A stretch of DNA of 64,000 nucleotides, taken from assembly GCF_023824195.1 (NCBI RefSeq), contig NZ_CP085442.1:3820001-3884000 (forward strand), in the 5' to 3' direction. The notes under the pieces were generated by a model. The model saw only the letters and a program-made list of their open reading frames with translations, was not told the origin of the DNA and did not search any database. Shown here piece by piece: positions 53,496 to 61,534 of the stretch; the stretch's first letter is position 1; every line of letters begins with the position of its first letter. Both the position numbers and the translations under genes were made by a program. This DNA is from Priestia megaterium. GTDB taxonomy: Bacteria > Bacillota > Bacilli > Bacillales > Bacillaceae_H.

Positions 53496-53606
53496 GATTT
53501 CCACCACCTAAGTTTATCTCATATTAATTTTGCAAAGCGTTTGCTTTTACATAAATGATTTTACTTCTGTACGATGAAAAAACAGTGAAATAGATAGCTT
53601 TTTTAT

Positions 53607-54500
53607 TTAAATTTCCGCAGCCGGACCCGCCATTTTTTTACGTCTTTTCACTTCCGTTAATATTTTTTCAATATAATAAATAACAATAATAAAAACCGAC
53701 ATAATAGCAAAATAAGTACCGATTACAACAAAAGGATTCGGACTTTCAAAACCGCCTTCTTTTCCTTTCATTCCTCTTTCCGGACCTCCGCCATCGTGAT
53801 CAAAGTTCGGAGGTTCGTGACCAGCAGATGCCGTCGCAGAAGATTTGTTCTCGCTAAATGAATGGCGATCAAAATCCGGCTTTCCACCGCCTTTTTGCGG
53901 CATATCTGATGAACTTAAATTTAGTACTCTCGCTACTCCTCCAAGCTTTCCAAGAAAACCCGTCTCATTTATTTCGTATATGCCAACGACTAACAGTGCA
54001 ACGGTTGCTAGCTTAGCTACTATGCTCAAGCTTTTCTTTGACTTTTTGAATTTCGTCATGTTTTTACATACATTTATGACCCATTGCCAATGAAGACCTA
54101 TGTGAGCGGCTACTAAAATTAACACTAAAAATGATACCGAAATATGCGAAACCTTAAACCACTGTTCATTCCCAACATTAATATTTGGAAATACTACTCT
54201 TGAAATAAAAATACCGCTTATCATAATAAATGACATCGTAATCAACAGCATGATATTTAAAAAGTAACCGAACTTTGTTCTGCGCGGAAGCTTGCGGTCA
54301 AATAATTTAACCGTAACTTTCTTTACCCACTGCCAGTTTAGTAGCACGTGGGTAAAAAAGGCGGCGGCAATCGCTAGCCCCACAATTTCATGAAACGTTA
54401 ACCCTCCCAATACTTGTTTGTTGAAAAATAAAACAAACGTAACGGCCATTAAAAGATCCAGTCCAAACCGGACGTACATCATCTTTTTCACTCTATTCAT
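53607..54500 (-). CDS. DUF4405 cytochrome-b-like membrane protein
   Basis: A protein of about 297 residues with five helices: a DUF4405/cytochrome b561-type core (about 1-150) with His residues placed in helices (FHEIVGLAIAAAFFTHVLLN, VSHISVSFLVLILVAAHIGL-HWQW), a Gly/Pro-rich extracytoplasmic loop of about 60 residues (GGGKPDFDRHSF, PNFDHDGGGPERG) and a last helix. Paired His suggest haem b and a role in electron transfer, as in ferric reductases. Start at 54500 with AGGTGAGGAG upstream. Next to the FbpA-like gene, but with its own space. Confidence 0.75.
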   Translation of the reverse strand: MNRVKKMMYVRFGLDLLMAVTFVLFFNKQVLGGLTFHEIVGLAIAAAFFTHVLLNWQWVKKVTVKLFDRKLPRRTKFGYFLNIMLLITMSFIMISGIFISRVVFPNINVGNEQWFKVSHISVSFLVLILVAAHIGLHWQWVINVCKNMTKFKKSKKSLSIVAKLATVALLVVGIYEINETGFLGKLGGVARVLNLSSSDMPQKGGGKPDFDRHSFSENKSSATASAGHEPPNFDHDGGGPERGMKGKEGGFESPNPFVVIGTYFAIMSVFIIVIYYIEKILTEVKRRKKMAGPAAEI

Positions 54501-54665
54501 TCTCCTCACCTATGTATTTGTCAAAACAACCTCTCTTTCATATTTCTTAATGTAATCAGAGTTGGTGAAAATTAGGTGAAACGACTGATTTTTTTACCAA
54601 AATAACCAGTCCTGAGTTCTATAAAAAACAGAGTTCAATCATTTTTACTTTTTAGAAAATAGCTG

Positions 54666-54694
54666 TTGACAAAGAAAAAAGAAGCACGTATAGT
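54666..54694 (+). promoter_or_regulatory. Sigma-A promoter of the T-box permease operon
   Basis: TTGACA (54666-54671), 17-base spacer, TATAGT (54689-54694): a near-consensus promoter ending just before the T-box leader. Confidence 0.88.
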
Positions 54695-54701
54695 AATGGT
54701 T

Positions 54702-55002
54702 ATTCATCAAGAACTTTCAGATTTTAATCAAAAACACAGCGATTGGGAGTAGTAGAAGCTTATTATTCGGTCAAGAGAGCTACGGGTTGGTGCAACGTAG
54801 TCCAATAATACTTTGAACTCGCCCAGGAGTGGTAATTCAGAAAGAATGCAGAAGTATTCTCTAAGTTTTAACGTCTAACCTTCGTTATCAGGTTTTAAGC
54901 AGGGTTCTTTAAGAGCCAACAAGAGTGGTACCGCGGTCAGCTAAAGCTTATCGTCTCTTCTCTCATTTGATAATGAGGTAGGAGACGATAAGCTTTTTTT
55001 AT
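54702..55002 (+). ncRNA. T-box leader (tRNA-sensing riboswitch), probably for tRNA-Phe
   Basis: Stem I shows GGGAGTAGTA (loop E strand), AAGAGAGCTACGGGTTGGTG and the return strand ending TTTGAACTCGCC. The conserved T-box AAGAGTGGTACCGCGG lies at 54920-54936, followed by the terminator stem AAAGCTTATCGTCTC / GAGACGATAAGCTTTTTTT (54943-55001). The triplet before the conserved GAAC is TTT, followed by a purine as required, which suggests a UUU (Phe) specifier. Uncharged tRNA would allow read-through into the permease gene. Confidence 0.92.
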
Positions 55003-55028
55003 TTTATAAAAAAGTGGAGGGAAAAGTC

Positions 55029-56399
55029 ATGAAGAAGGACAACCAAGGTTTGCAGCGAACAATGACTTCACGTCACATTATGATGATGGCGCTAGGTGGA
55101 GCCATTGGCGCTGGTTTATTTAAAGGAAGCAGCTCAGCTATTGATATGGCAGGACCATCAGTTATCATTGCTTATTTAATTGGCGGAATTATTTTACTAT
55201 TCATTATGCAAGGTCTTGCTGAAATGGCGGTTCGAAACAGTGACGCACGAACGTTTCGTGATTTAGTTCAGTCGATTTTAGGAAGCTATCCCGCTTATTT
55301 TTTAGACTGGATTTACTGGAAAATGTGGGTGTTAAACATTGCCGCTGAAGCCGTTGTAGCAGCTATTTTTATTCAGTACTGGCTTCCTGATTATCCAATT
55401 TGGATGCTTGCTTTAGGCGTATCCGTTATTGTCACAGTTATTAACTTGCTTTCAGTTAAAGCATTTGCTGAAACGGAATACTGGTTAGCATTAATTAAAA
55501 TTACGGTCATTGTAATCTTTATCATCGCTGGACTTCTGTTACTATTTGTATCATTTGGTCACCATACCGCAGCGGGTTTTTCAAATTTAAGCGATCACGG
55601 CGGTTTCTTTCCAAAAGGACCAACTGGGTTAATTACGGCGATGCTAGTTGTCATCTACTCTTACGGTGGAACTGAAATCATCGGGGTGACGCTAGCTGAA
55701 ACAAAAAACCCTGAAAAAGTAGTACCAAAAGCCGTGCGCAGCACATTAACACGCATCATTGCTTTTTATCTGTTCCCGTTTTTTATCATCGTGAGCTTGA
55801 TCCCTTGGAATGAAGTAAACGGCGTTTCTCAAAGTCCTTTTGTGATGGTATTTAAAATGATTGGAATTCCCGGAGCAGATCATATTATGAATGCTGTGAT
55901 CTTGTTAGCCGTTATTTCTTCAATGAACTCAGGACTTTACGGTTCATCACGTATTTTGTATACCCAAGCAGTAGACGGTCGAGTGCCGAAGATATTTTCG
56001 AAACTTTCTGTTAACAAAGTTCCCGTCTATGCAATCTTAATGTGTACATCATCCCTTTATGTGGGCGTGTTGATTTCCTTATTTGCAGGAAGTAAAACAT
56101 TTGATTATTTGATGGGATCCTTAGGATATACCGTGTTGTTTATTTGGTTGATTATTGCGATCGCACACTTAAAGTCCCGCAAAGTTCAGCCAGAAGCATC
56201 GAGCAGCTACTCTGTTAAATGGTTTCCTTATACGACGTGGGCTGCCCTAATTGCACTAAGCGCTATTTTAATTGGTGTTATCTGTACAACCTCCGTTGTT
56301 ATTACGACTATTACACTAGCTATCTATTTATTTATTACAGCTACCTATATCTTTAAAGGCCGATTTTATCGATCATCAGCAGTCAAGCACGCTAAATAA
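55029..56399 (+). CDS. APC-family amino-acid permease under T-box control
   Basis: A 456-residue, 12-helix permease (YbxG/AapA/RocE-like group): LQRTMTSRHIMMMALGGAIG, the conserved YSYGGTEIIGVTLAETKNPE, and MNSGLYGSSRILYTQAVDGR. The leader suggests an aromatic amino acid, probably phenylalanine, as substrate; the sequence alone does not prove it. The start at 55029 follows GTGGAGGGAAAAGTC; five extra codons upstream are open. Monocistronic with a terminator. Confidence 0.87.
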   Translation: MKKDNQGLQRTMTSRHIMMMALGGAIGAGLFKGSSSAIDMAGPSVIIAYLIGGIILLFIMQGLAEMAVRNSDARTFRDLVQSILGSYPAYFLDWIYWKMWVLNIAAEAVVAAIFIQYWLPDYPIWMLALGVSVIVTVINLLSVKAFAETEYWLALIKITVIVIFIIAGLLLLFVSFGHHTAAGFSNLSDHGGFFPKGPTGLITAMLVVIYSYGGTEIIGVTLAETKNPEKVVPKAVRSTLTRIIAFYLFPFFIIVSLIPWNEVNGVSQSPFVMVFKMIGIPGADHIMNAVILLAVISSMNSGLYGSSRILYTQAVDGRVPKIFSKLSVNKVPVYAILMCTSSLYVGVLISLFAGSKTFDYLMGSLGYTVLFIWLIIAIAHLKSRKVQPEASSSYSVKWFPYTTWAALIALSAILIGVICTTSVVITTITLAIYLFITATYIFKGRFYRSSAVKHAK

Positions 56400-56439
56400 A
56401 AAAACGCCTCCTCTGATGACTCAAAGGAGGCGTTTTTTT
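56398..56439. terminator. Terminator after the T-box permease
   Basis: AAAAAAACGCCTCCT pairs with AGGAGGCGTTTTTTT around a loop; T runs both ways. Confidence 0.9.
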
Positions 56440-56441
56440 AT

Positions 56442-56672
56442 TTAAAATGTTAAGTACCAATAGCCAAGTGCAAAGCCGATATAGTTACCAATAATATAGC
56501 CAAGCGTTCCCACTACCAAAATAGGACCAACCAAACTTCCCCATCCTTTAGCAATCGCCATTGCACTTGCTGTCGTAGGTCCCCCTACCGTTGCATTGCT
56601 CGCCAGTAAAATATGCTCTAAATCAATTTTAAATATTTTTCCTAAAAGCAGTCCCACTATTAAATTACTCAT
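56442..56672 (-). pseudogene. C-terminal remnant of a DUF819 membrane protein
   Basis: 76 residues that match the last part of DUF819 (YjcL-type) proteins: GKIFKIDLEHILLASNATVG then GGPTTASAMAIAKGWGSLVG and VGTLGYIIGNYIGFALGYWY. Full proteins are about 390-400 aa with ten or more helices; here only the final three helices remain, and the frame begins 5 bases after the terminator stem of the TetR gene. No ribosome site is visible. It is most likely a deletion relic. Confidence 0.75.
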
Positions 56673-56713
56673 TAAAAAAAGCTTTCCACTCTAAAAGTGA
56701 AAAGCTTTTTTTC
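56673..56713 (-). terminator. Terminator after the LmrA/YxaF-type TetR gene
   Basis: AAAAAAAGCTTTTCACTTTTAG-type stem (minus strand) pairs with its complement around a short loop; T run follows. The tetR stop codon lies in the stem. Confidence 0.82.
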
Positions 56714-57278
56714 ATTTACGAATTAGAACCGGAATCTGCTGCTGAATCTGCTGCAAAGGAGCGCTTGTTTTCTCTGTTAACGAACGCAAGATTCCGCCTT
56801 CTATCAGACAGTTAATTACAACTGCGAGCTCTCCTGCTTGCTTCTCTTGAAATCCGCTCTCTATCATTTTCTCTCTAAAAAGTCTTTCCCAATCTTGAAA
56901 CGCTGCATAGCAGACTTCGCGAAGCTGCTCATTAATAAGCGCCGTTTCTCCAGCCAGCAGCCCAACAGGCATACCAGCAATACTTTCTTCGTGTTCAAAC
57001 TGCTTGGACAATTCTTCAATAAAATACTGAATAGCCTGCGCTGCATCAGAAGATTGATTTAAGCTTTCTTTAATTTGAACTTGGACGTATTTATTCGTAT
57101 ATTGAACAGCGTGAATCGCCAGTTCTTCTTTCCCTTTTGGGAAATAATAATAAAGAGACCCTTTTGGCGACCCACTCTCTTTAATAATTTGATTTAATCC
57201 TGTTGCATGATAGCCTTGCAGCTGAAAAAGCCGCGATGCTGTTTCTAAAATCTTATCGCGCGCATTTGCTTTCTTCAC
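56712..57278 (-). CDS. TetR-family regulator (LmrA/YxaF type)
   Basis: A 188-residue repressor: helix-turn-helix with DKILETASRLFQLQGYHATG and LNQIIKESGSPKGSLYYYFP (the GSPKGSLYYYFP signature of LmrA/YxaF), then an all-helical domain with the YxaF C-terminal pattern (GMPVGLLAGETALINEQLRE). In B. subtilis LmrA/YxaF repress multidrug pump and flavonoid-responsive genes. GTG start after GGGGAGG. The next gene downstream is the DUF819 relic, so an original partner may have been lost. Confidence 0.85.
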   Translation of the reverse strand: MKKANARDKILETASRLFQLQGYHATGLNQIIKESGSPKGSLYYYFPKGKEELAIHAVQYTNKYVQVQIKESLNQSSDAAQAIQYFIEELSKQFEHEESIAGMPVGLLAGETALINEQLREVCYAAFQDWERLFREKMIESGFQEKQAGELAVVINCLIEGGILRSLTEKTSAPLQQIQQQIPVLIRK

Positions 57279-57400
57279 AAAGACGATGCCTCCCCTATAT
57301 AATAAGTGGTTTCTATAACACTATTTATCATATAAGGAAATGAAATTTTTGTCAAAATAAAGTGAATATTTTACCATTTATTTTTTCTATCTTTCATTCC

Positions 57401-58039
57401 TTATGACCTAATAATTGTTTTTCTTACTTCTTCCGCTAACGGTTGAAGAGGCGTAATAATACGGTCGCTTACCTCCGCCGCCGCTTCTACCATCGAGAGC
57501 TGCGCCACTGAAACAACAGTGTTATGCTCTTTTATTAGCTCATGTAAGACATGTTTCACCTTCTGTTTATACTTCTCTAGGTTTCCAGTCATTACTAGTT
57601 CAAAAGCACCTTCTATCACAACAGGGCGAACCTTTATCTTTACATTTTGATAAAATGCAAATTCGTCTAGACGCTTCATTGTTCCTTCTACGGTCTCCGG
57701 ATTTGTAAATACGATAAGCTGCGGTTCTTCTATTTCACATATTCGGCGAAAATAAGGCTCATCGATTTTAATAATTGGAACATCGCTTGTAAATGCTTCT
57801 GGTAAAAGAGCAATGTAATTCGTACACGTAAGTAAAATGGCATCCGCTGAACATTCCTCCATCCACTTTAACTGCTTCTCTACTTCTGCAGCTGCTGACT
57901 CCGCTGCAAACTTAGGGTCGGTTGTTACCCGATGTACAAGTCCAGGGTCTACGAAATGCATACAGTTCGCAAACGGCAGCGCTTTTTCTATATAAGAGAT
58001 GTTCGAATGATGAGCGTGCAGGCAAGCAATTTTCTTCAT
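57401..58039 (-). CDS. Aspartate/glutamate racemase-superfamily protein
   Basis: A 212-residue Asp/Glu/hydantoin racemase-fold protein. The first half carries a Cys in ILLTCTNYIALLPEAF (about 76), like the catalytic Cys in such enzymes. The second position, where racemases have GCT, reads VSVAQLSMVEAA with no Cys. This one-Cys pattern recalls maleate isomerase or arylmalonate decarboxylase relatives rather than a two-base racemase. It shares 4 bases with the lysR stop, so the LysR gene is upstream in the same operon. ATG after GGGGGGAGAACT. Confidence 0.75.
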   Translation of the reverse strand: MKKIACLHAHHSNISYIEKALPFANCMHFVDPGLVHRVTTDPKFAAESAAAEVEKQLKWMEECSADAILLTCTNYIALLPEAFTSDVPIIKIDEPYFRRICEIEEPQLIVFTNPETVEGTMKRLDEFAFYQNVKIKVRPVVIEGAFELVMTGNLEKYKQKVKHVLHELIKEHNTVVSVAQLSMVEAAAEVSDRIITPLQPLAEEVRKTIIRS

Positions 58040-58935
58040 AGTTCTCCCCCCGTATGATGGTCTTTGAAATACTGAATTAAAAATTCCTGGAACTTCTTCG
58101 CAACAGGAGTTAAATATTTATCCTTGTTCCACGCAATCCCAATTACCCTTGAAGCTGTGTCTTCTTTGAGCTTTATTTTTTTAATGCCTCGCAAGTCCAC
58201 TCCCTTTATTTCAGGAAGCAAAGCAACCCCTAAATGAGCCGCTACAAAACCAATCACCGTCAAAAATTCTTCTCCTTCAAACGTAATATTTGGCACAATT
58301 TCGGCTTCTTCAAACAGCTGATCAAAAATTGTTCGGCTTCCGTATCCTTTTTTTAACGCGATAAACGATTCATGAGCCAACTCTGAAATCGAAAGCACTT
58401 GCCTTGAGGCAAAAGAATGCGTATCAGGGACATACGCGTACAGCTCGTCTTTCCATAAATATTCCCACTGAATTCCTGCCCTAGATTCCGTTACGGAAGA
58501 CATACAAAAATCAATTTCCCCCGTTTGAAGCTGATCGAGCATGATGTTCGTGGCGTTCTCAAAAATTTGAAATTGAACGTTCGGATACTCTTGTAAAAAA
58601 GCATGAACTAGTTTTGGGACAGACGAAGCGCCTAATGATTTTAAAAAAGCAAACGAAATACTGCCGCGGTGAGGGTGGATCAAATCTGAAAGCTCACGTT
58701 TAGCTTCTTCCATTTCGTTTAATACTTTAGCCGTTCGTTCGTAAAAAAGCCGTCCGTATCGATTTAAAATGACTTGTCTTCCTTTTCGTTCAAATAGCGG
58801 CACGCCAAGCTCTGATTCTAATTTAGAAATTGAGCGGCTGAGCGTAGGCTGTGCGATTGATAATTGTTCCGCAGCCTTTGTGAAATGTTCCGTTTGAGCT
58901 ACAACATTAAAATATTCGAGCTGCTGCCATTCCAT
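58036..58935 (-). CDS. LysR-family transcriptional regulator
   Basis: A 299-residue LysR protein: N-terminal winged helix (MEWQQLEYFNVVAQTEHFTK, QPTLSRSISKLESELGVPLF) and a two-lobed ligand domain (about 90-290). It resembles B. subtilis YwbI/GltC-type regulators. Its gene precedes the racemase-like gene with a 4-base overlap and is divergent from a TSUP transporter (155 bases), the usual layout for a LysR controlling a divergent target. Start at 58935 after AAAGGATGTGAAAAA. Confidence 0.85.
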   Translation of the reverse strand: MEWQQLEYFNVVAQTEHFTKAAEQLSIAQPTLSRSISKLESELGVPLFERKGRQVILNRYGRLFYERTAKVLNEMEEAKRELSDLIHPHRGSISFAFLKSLGASSVPKLVHAFLQEYPNVQFQIFENATNIMLDQLQTGEIDFCMSSVTESRAGIQWEYLWKDELYAYVPDTHSFASRQVLSISELAHESFIALKKGYGSRTIFDQLFEEAEIVPNITFEGEEFLTVIGFVAAHLGVALLPEIKGVDLRGIKKIKLKEDTASRVIGIAWNKDKYLTPVAKKFQEFLIQYFKDHHTGGEL

Positions 58936-59090
58936 TTTTTCACATCCTTTACTCATTACATAATACTATCAATTTCATATAAATTATACATTGGACGTCA
59001 TAAAAAATTCATGTTTAAATGAAGAACGTAGCACTTGCCGAAAATGTTATGTGTCTGCATAGAATAAGTGTTGAAAGAAGGAATTAGTTT

Positions 59091-59840
59091 ATGGATGTTT
59101 CAATTGTTTTAACAATGTTAGCCGTCGGACTGATCTTAGGGTTTGTCGGAGCAGGCGGATCAGGTTTTATTATTTCAATTTTAACGCTGCTGTACGGCGT
59201 ATCTGTACACGTTGCACTCGCAACGGCTCTTACCGCAATGATTTTCTCTTCTTTATCTGGCGCAGTCAGTCATTACCGCGAAGGTAACGTATCTTTAAAA
59301 TCCGGTATCTCTGTTGGTATCCTCGGTGCATTAGGCGCTTGGATTGGGTCTAACCTTTCATCCTTTATCCCAGAAGGCGAGCTAAAATGGCTCACAGCCG
59401 GTATGCTTTTATTATCTGGCGTTTTACTTTGGCTGCGAATGTTTTTATTTTCCCGTCAGCAAAAAGAACGTACGATTCCAACAGGAGCTAAATTTGTCGT
59501 TTATTCTTTACTAATTGGCTTAATTACTGGTGCGCTGTCAGGAATGTTTGGAATTGGATCAACTCCATTTATCCAGCTTGGCCTTATGATGGTGTTAGGC
59601 TTGTCTATTCGCCAGTCGGCTGGAACGACTATGCTCGTTATTATTCCCATTGCCATCGGCGGAGGAATGGGCTATTATCAGCAGGGTTTTTTAGATATTC
59701 CGCTGTTGATCCAAGTAGTAGTCGGCACAATGGTCGGTTCATATATTGGAGCAAAGTTTACAAATCGCGTACCTGCTCCCGTATTAAAAACGTCCCTTGT
59801 AGCGCTGCCTATTTTCTCTAGCTTCCTACTTGTTATATAA
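59091..59840 (+). CDS. TSUP-family anion transporter, LysR-linked
   Basis: A 249-residue permease with about eight helices and two glycine motifs (LGFVGAGGSGFIISILTLLY and LSGMFGIGSTPFIQLGLM). It is likely an uptake or export carrier for an organic sulfur or carboxylate compound which the LysR and racemase-like protein sense and process. Start after GAAAGAAGGAATTAGTTT. Only distantly similar to the TSUP protein at 39756. Confidence 0.83.
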   Translation: MDVSIVLTMLAVGLILGFVGAGGSGFIISILTLLYGVSVHVALATALTAMIFSSLSGAVSHYREGNVSLKSGISVGILGALGAWIGSNLSSFIPEGELKWLTAGMLLLSGVLLWLRMFLFSRQQKERTIPTGAKFVVYSLLIGLITGALSGMFGIGSTPFIQLGLMMVLGLSIRQSAGTTMLVIIPIAIGGGMGYYQQGFLDIPLLIQVVVGTMVGSYIGAKFTNRVPAPVLKTSLVALPIFSSFLLVI

Positions 59841-59842
59841 GA

Positions 59843-59876
59843 AAAAAGCTTGAACTCTTGTTCAAGCTTTTTTTAT
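59843..59876. terminator. Bidirectional terminator, TSUP / acetyltransferase
   Basis: AAAAAAGCTTGAAC pairs with GTTCAAGCTTTTTTT around TCTT. Confidence 0.9.
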
Positions 59877-60356
59877 GTCCATCTGATAAACAAACTGCTT
59901 TCCTTGGCTTCCAAAAATATGCCGGTTTGTATCCACAAAGCCGCTTCGGATGTACAGGTGCTGCGCGGTCGTGTTTTTATAGTTCACCCCTAGCACCACT
60001 TCATTTTTAGTCGGAAAGTGATGGTTGATAAAAGCAGGAAGAAATTTCAATGACTTTTTGCCAACTCCCTTTCCTTGATAATCAGGATGAATGGAATACG
60101 ACCGTATTAAAAGCGCGCCGGAGCTTTTGGTATATTCTTTAACGGCTTCCCCTGCGTCGAGCACGAAAAAGCCGGCTAGTTTGTTTTCTGCCAAAATCAA
60201 AACGGGCGTTCTGTCCTTTTCCTGCTCACACTTAGCTAAGGATTCAGCGGGAAGTGCCGTATAAATAAGCTGCTCTTCAGGCAGCGTATAGCTATGTATA
60301 GATGACTCGTAGGCTTCACTATAAAACGTTAGTGCTACGTTTACTGTATTATCCAT
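59862..60356 (-). CDS. GNAT-family N-acetyltransferase
   Basis: A 164-residue acetyltransferase with motif A RSYSIHPDYQGKGVGKKSLK (about 92-111) and the final VLGVNYKNTTAQHLYIRSGF. The start at 60356 lies 8-10 bases after AAAAAGGAGTAAGG; a longer frame runs back through the terminator of the preceding gene and is not used. Substrate unknown. Confidence 0.85.
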   Translation of the reverse strand: MDNTVNVALTFYSEAYESSIHSYTLPEEQLIYTALPAESLAKCEQEKDRTPVLILAENKLAGFFVLDAGEAVKEYTKSSGALLIRSYSIHPDYQGKGVGKKSLKFLPAFINHHFPTKNEVVLGVNYKNTTAQHLYIRSGFVDTNRHIFGSQGKQFVYQMDIKKA

Positions 60357-60393
60357 TCTATACCTTACTCCTTTTTCCATAGTATAACATGCA

Positions 60394-60423
60394 CAAAAAA
60401 AGCCGCATAAAGCGGCTTTTCCT
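60394..60423 (-). terminator. Terminator after the SDR gene
   Basis: AAAAGCCGC pairs with GCGGCTTTT around TTTA; on the minus strand seven T residues follow. Confidence 0.88.
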
Positions 60424-61065
60424 TTATCTAGCGTCGGATACAACGGTAAAGCGTTCGTTTACATGCTCTCCTCGCTCAATTTCATCAATGACTGCAATGG
60501 CATAATCAGCATAGCTGACATGGCTGTTTCCTTCTGAGTTTAAAATAACATGATCTTTCCCTGTTTTATAAGCATCCGTTCGTTTTCCTGAAGGATTAAA
60601 AAATGCTGCTGGGCTAATAAACGTCCAATTAATATCGCTTGTACTTTCTAAGTCTTTTAAATTTTGGGTTTGATTGTCAGCTGTCGCTTTGTATTCTTTT
60701 GGAAAATCAGGCGTATCCGCTAGACGCGTCGTTTTCTCTTCATCAACAAACAAACTGCCTGCTCCTCCTACAACAAGAAGACGAACGTCCGGAGCTTGTT
60801 TAAATACATGAATTAACGACTGCCCCGCTTCTACATGCAAATGTTCTTTTCCTTCAGGAGCTCCAAACGCATTCACTACTGCATCGAAACCTTCAATATC
60901 GTTTGCCGTAATATCAAAGATGTCTTTTTCCAATGTACGAACATCTTTTTCTTCTACTTTGCTCGCATCACGTACAATTGCCGTTACGTCATGCCCCCGA
61001 TTTAAAGCTTCTTTCACGATAAAACTTCCTGCTTTTCCTGTAGCACCTACGACTCCAATTTTCAT
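60424..61065 (-). CDS. NAD(P)-dependent atypical SDR (YwnB-like)
   Basis: A 213-residue NAD(P)-binding protein of the NmrA/YwnB group, the same length as B. subtilis YwnB. The dinucleotide loop is GVVGATGKAGSFIVKEALNR, followed by VVNAFGAP, LLVVGGAGSLFVDE and FISPAAFFNPSGKRT. It probably reduces or senses redox cofactors. Start after ACTGGAGGTTTTAAA. Single gene with its own terminator. Confidence 0.87.
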   Translation of the reverse strand: MKIGVVGATGKAGSFIVKEALNRGHDVTAIVRDASKVEEKDVRTLEKDIFDITANDIEGFDAVVNAFGAPEGKEHLHVEAGQSLIHVFKQAPDVRLLVVGGAGSLFVDEEKTTRLADTPDFPKEYKATADNQTQNLKDLESTSDINWTFISPAAFFNPSGKRTDAYKTGKDHVILNSEGNSHVSYADYAIAVIDEIERGEHVNERFTVVSDAR

Positions 61066-61162
61066 TTTAAAACCTCCAGTAAAATTCTCTATATTTAGGT
61101 ATTAGCCTCTTTTTGCTCTGCTAAAACACGGCGAAACGGTTTAAGTAAGATAGTGAACGAAT

Positions 61163-61514
61163 AAAGAGATTGAGACATAACGAAATCACTCCAATCTAAA
61201 GACGAACAAATGGGATAAATGAGTTAGTATGATCGTTTGTTACACCGTGGTTGATTTCCGTGCAAGGCTTCGCTTTCCGCAGGCGGCCGCTGAGCCTCCT
61301 CGTCGCTTGTGCTCCTGCGGGGTCTCACCCATTACGCTTTTCCCGCAGGAGTCTTTGCCTTGCCCTCCAATCAACCGCTAGAAGTACCTACATACACGAA
61401 ACCTACGTCCTCCATCACCATAAAAAGATCCGAACGTGTTGGATTCTCAACTAAGAATCTCCATTCATCGTTCGGACCTTCCTTCAACTAAAATACGTTT
61501 GTCCCAGTCTCTTT
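61163..61514. repeat. Dispersed intergenic element, copy E (long form)
   Basis: The clearest copy: left end AAAGAGATTGAGACATAAC and right end GTCCCAGTCTCTTT are imperfect inverted repeats of about 16 bases. Central GC-rich module about 61265-61365 with CTCCTGCGGGG / CCCGCAGGAG arms. The right stem GATCCGAACG / CGTTCGGACC follows, with minus-strand T run. It ends 20 bases from the mgtC stop codon, where it can act as the mgtC terminator. The small open frames inside it are not conserved between copies. Confidence 0.9.
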
Positions 61515-61534
61515 TGAAAAAAATAAATGAGTGC

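Noticed and set aside
53496..53606. Fur box search upstream of the FbpA-like gene
   Set aside because: No sequence close to the GATAATNATTATC pattern was found, so no regulatory site is claimed.
60357..60443. Upstream extension of the GNAT gene at 59862
   Set aside because: It would read through the terminator of the SDR gene; the start at 60356 has a good ribosome site.
61251..61491. Open frames within repeat copy E and the equivalents in copies B and D
   Set aside because: They come from the GC-rich stem module, are not in the same frame or length between copies, and vanish in copies A and C.
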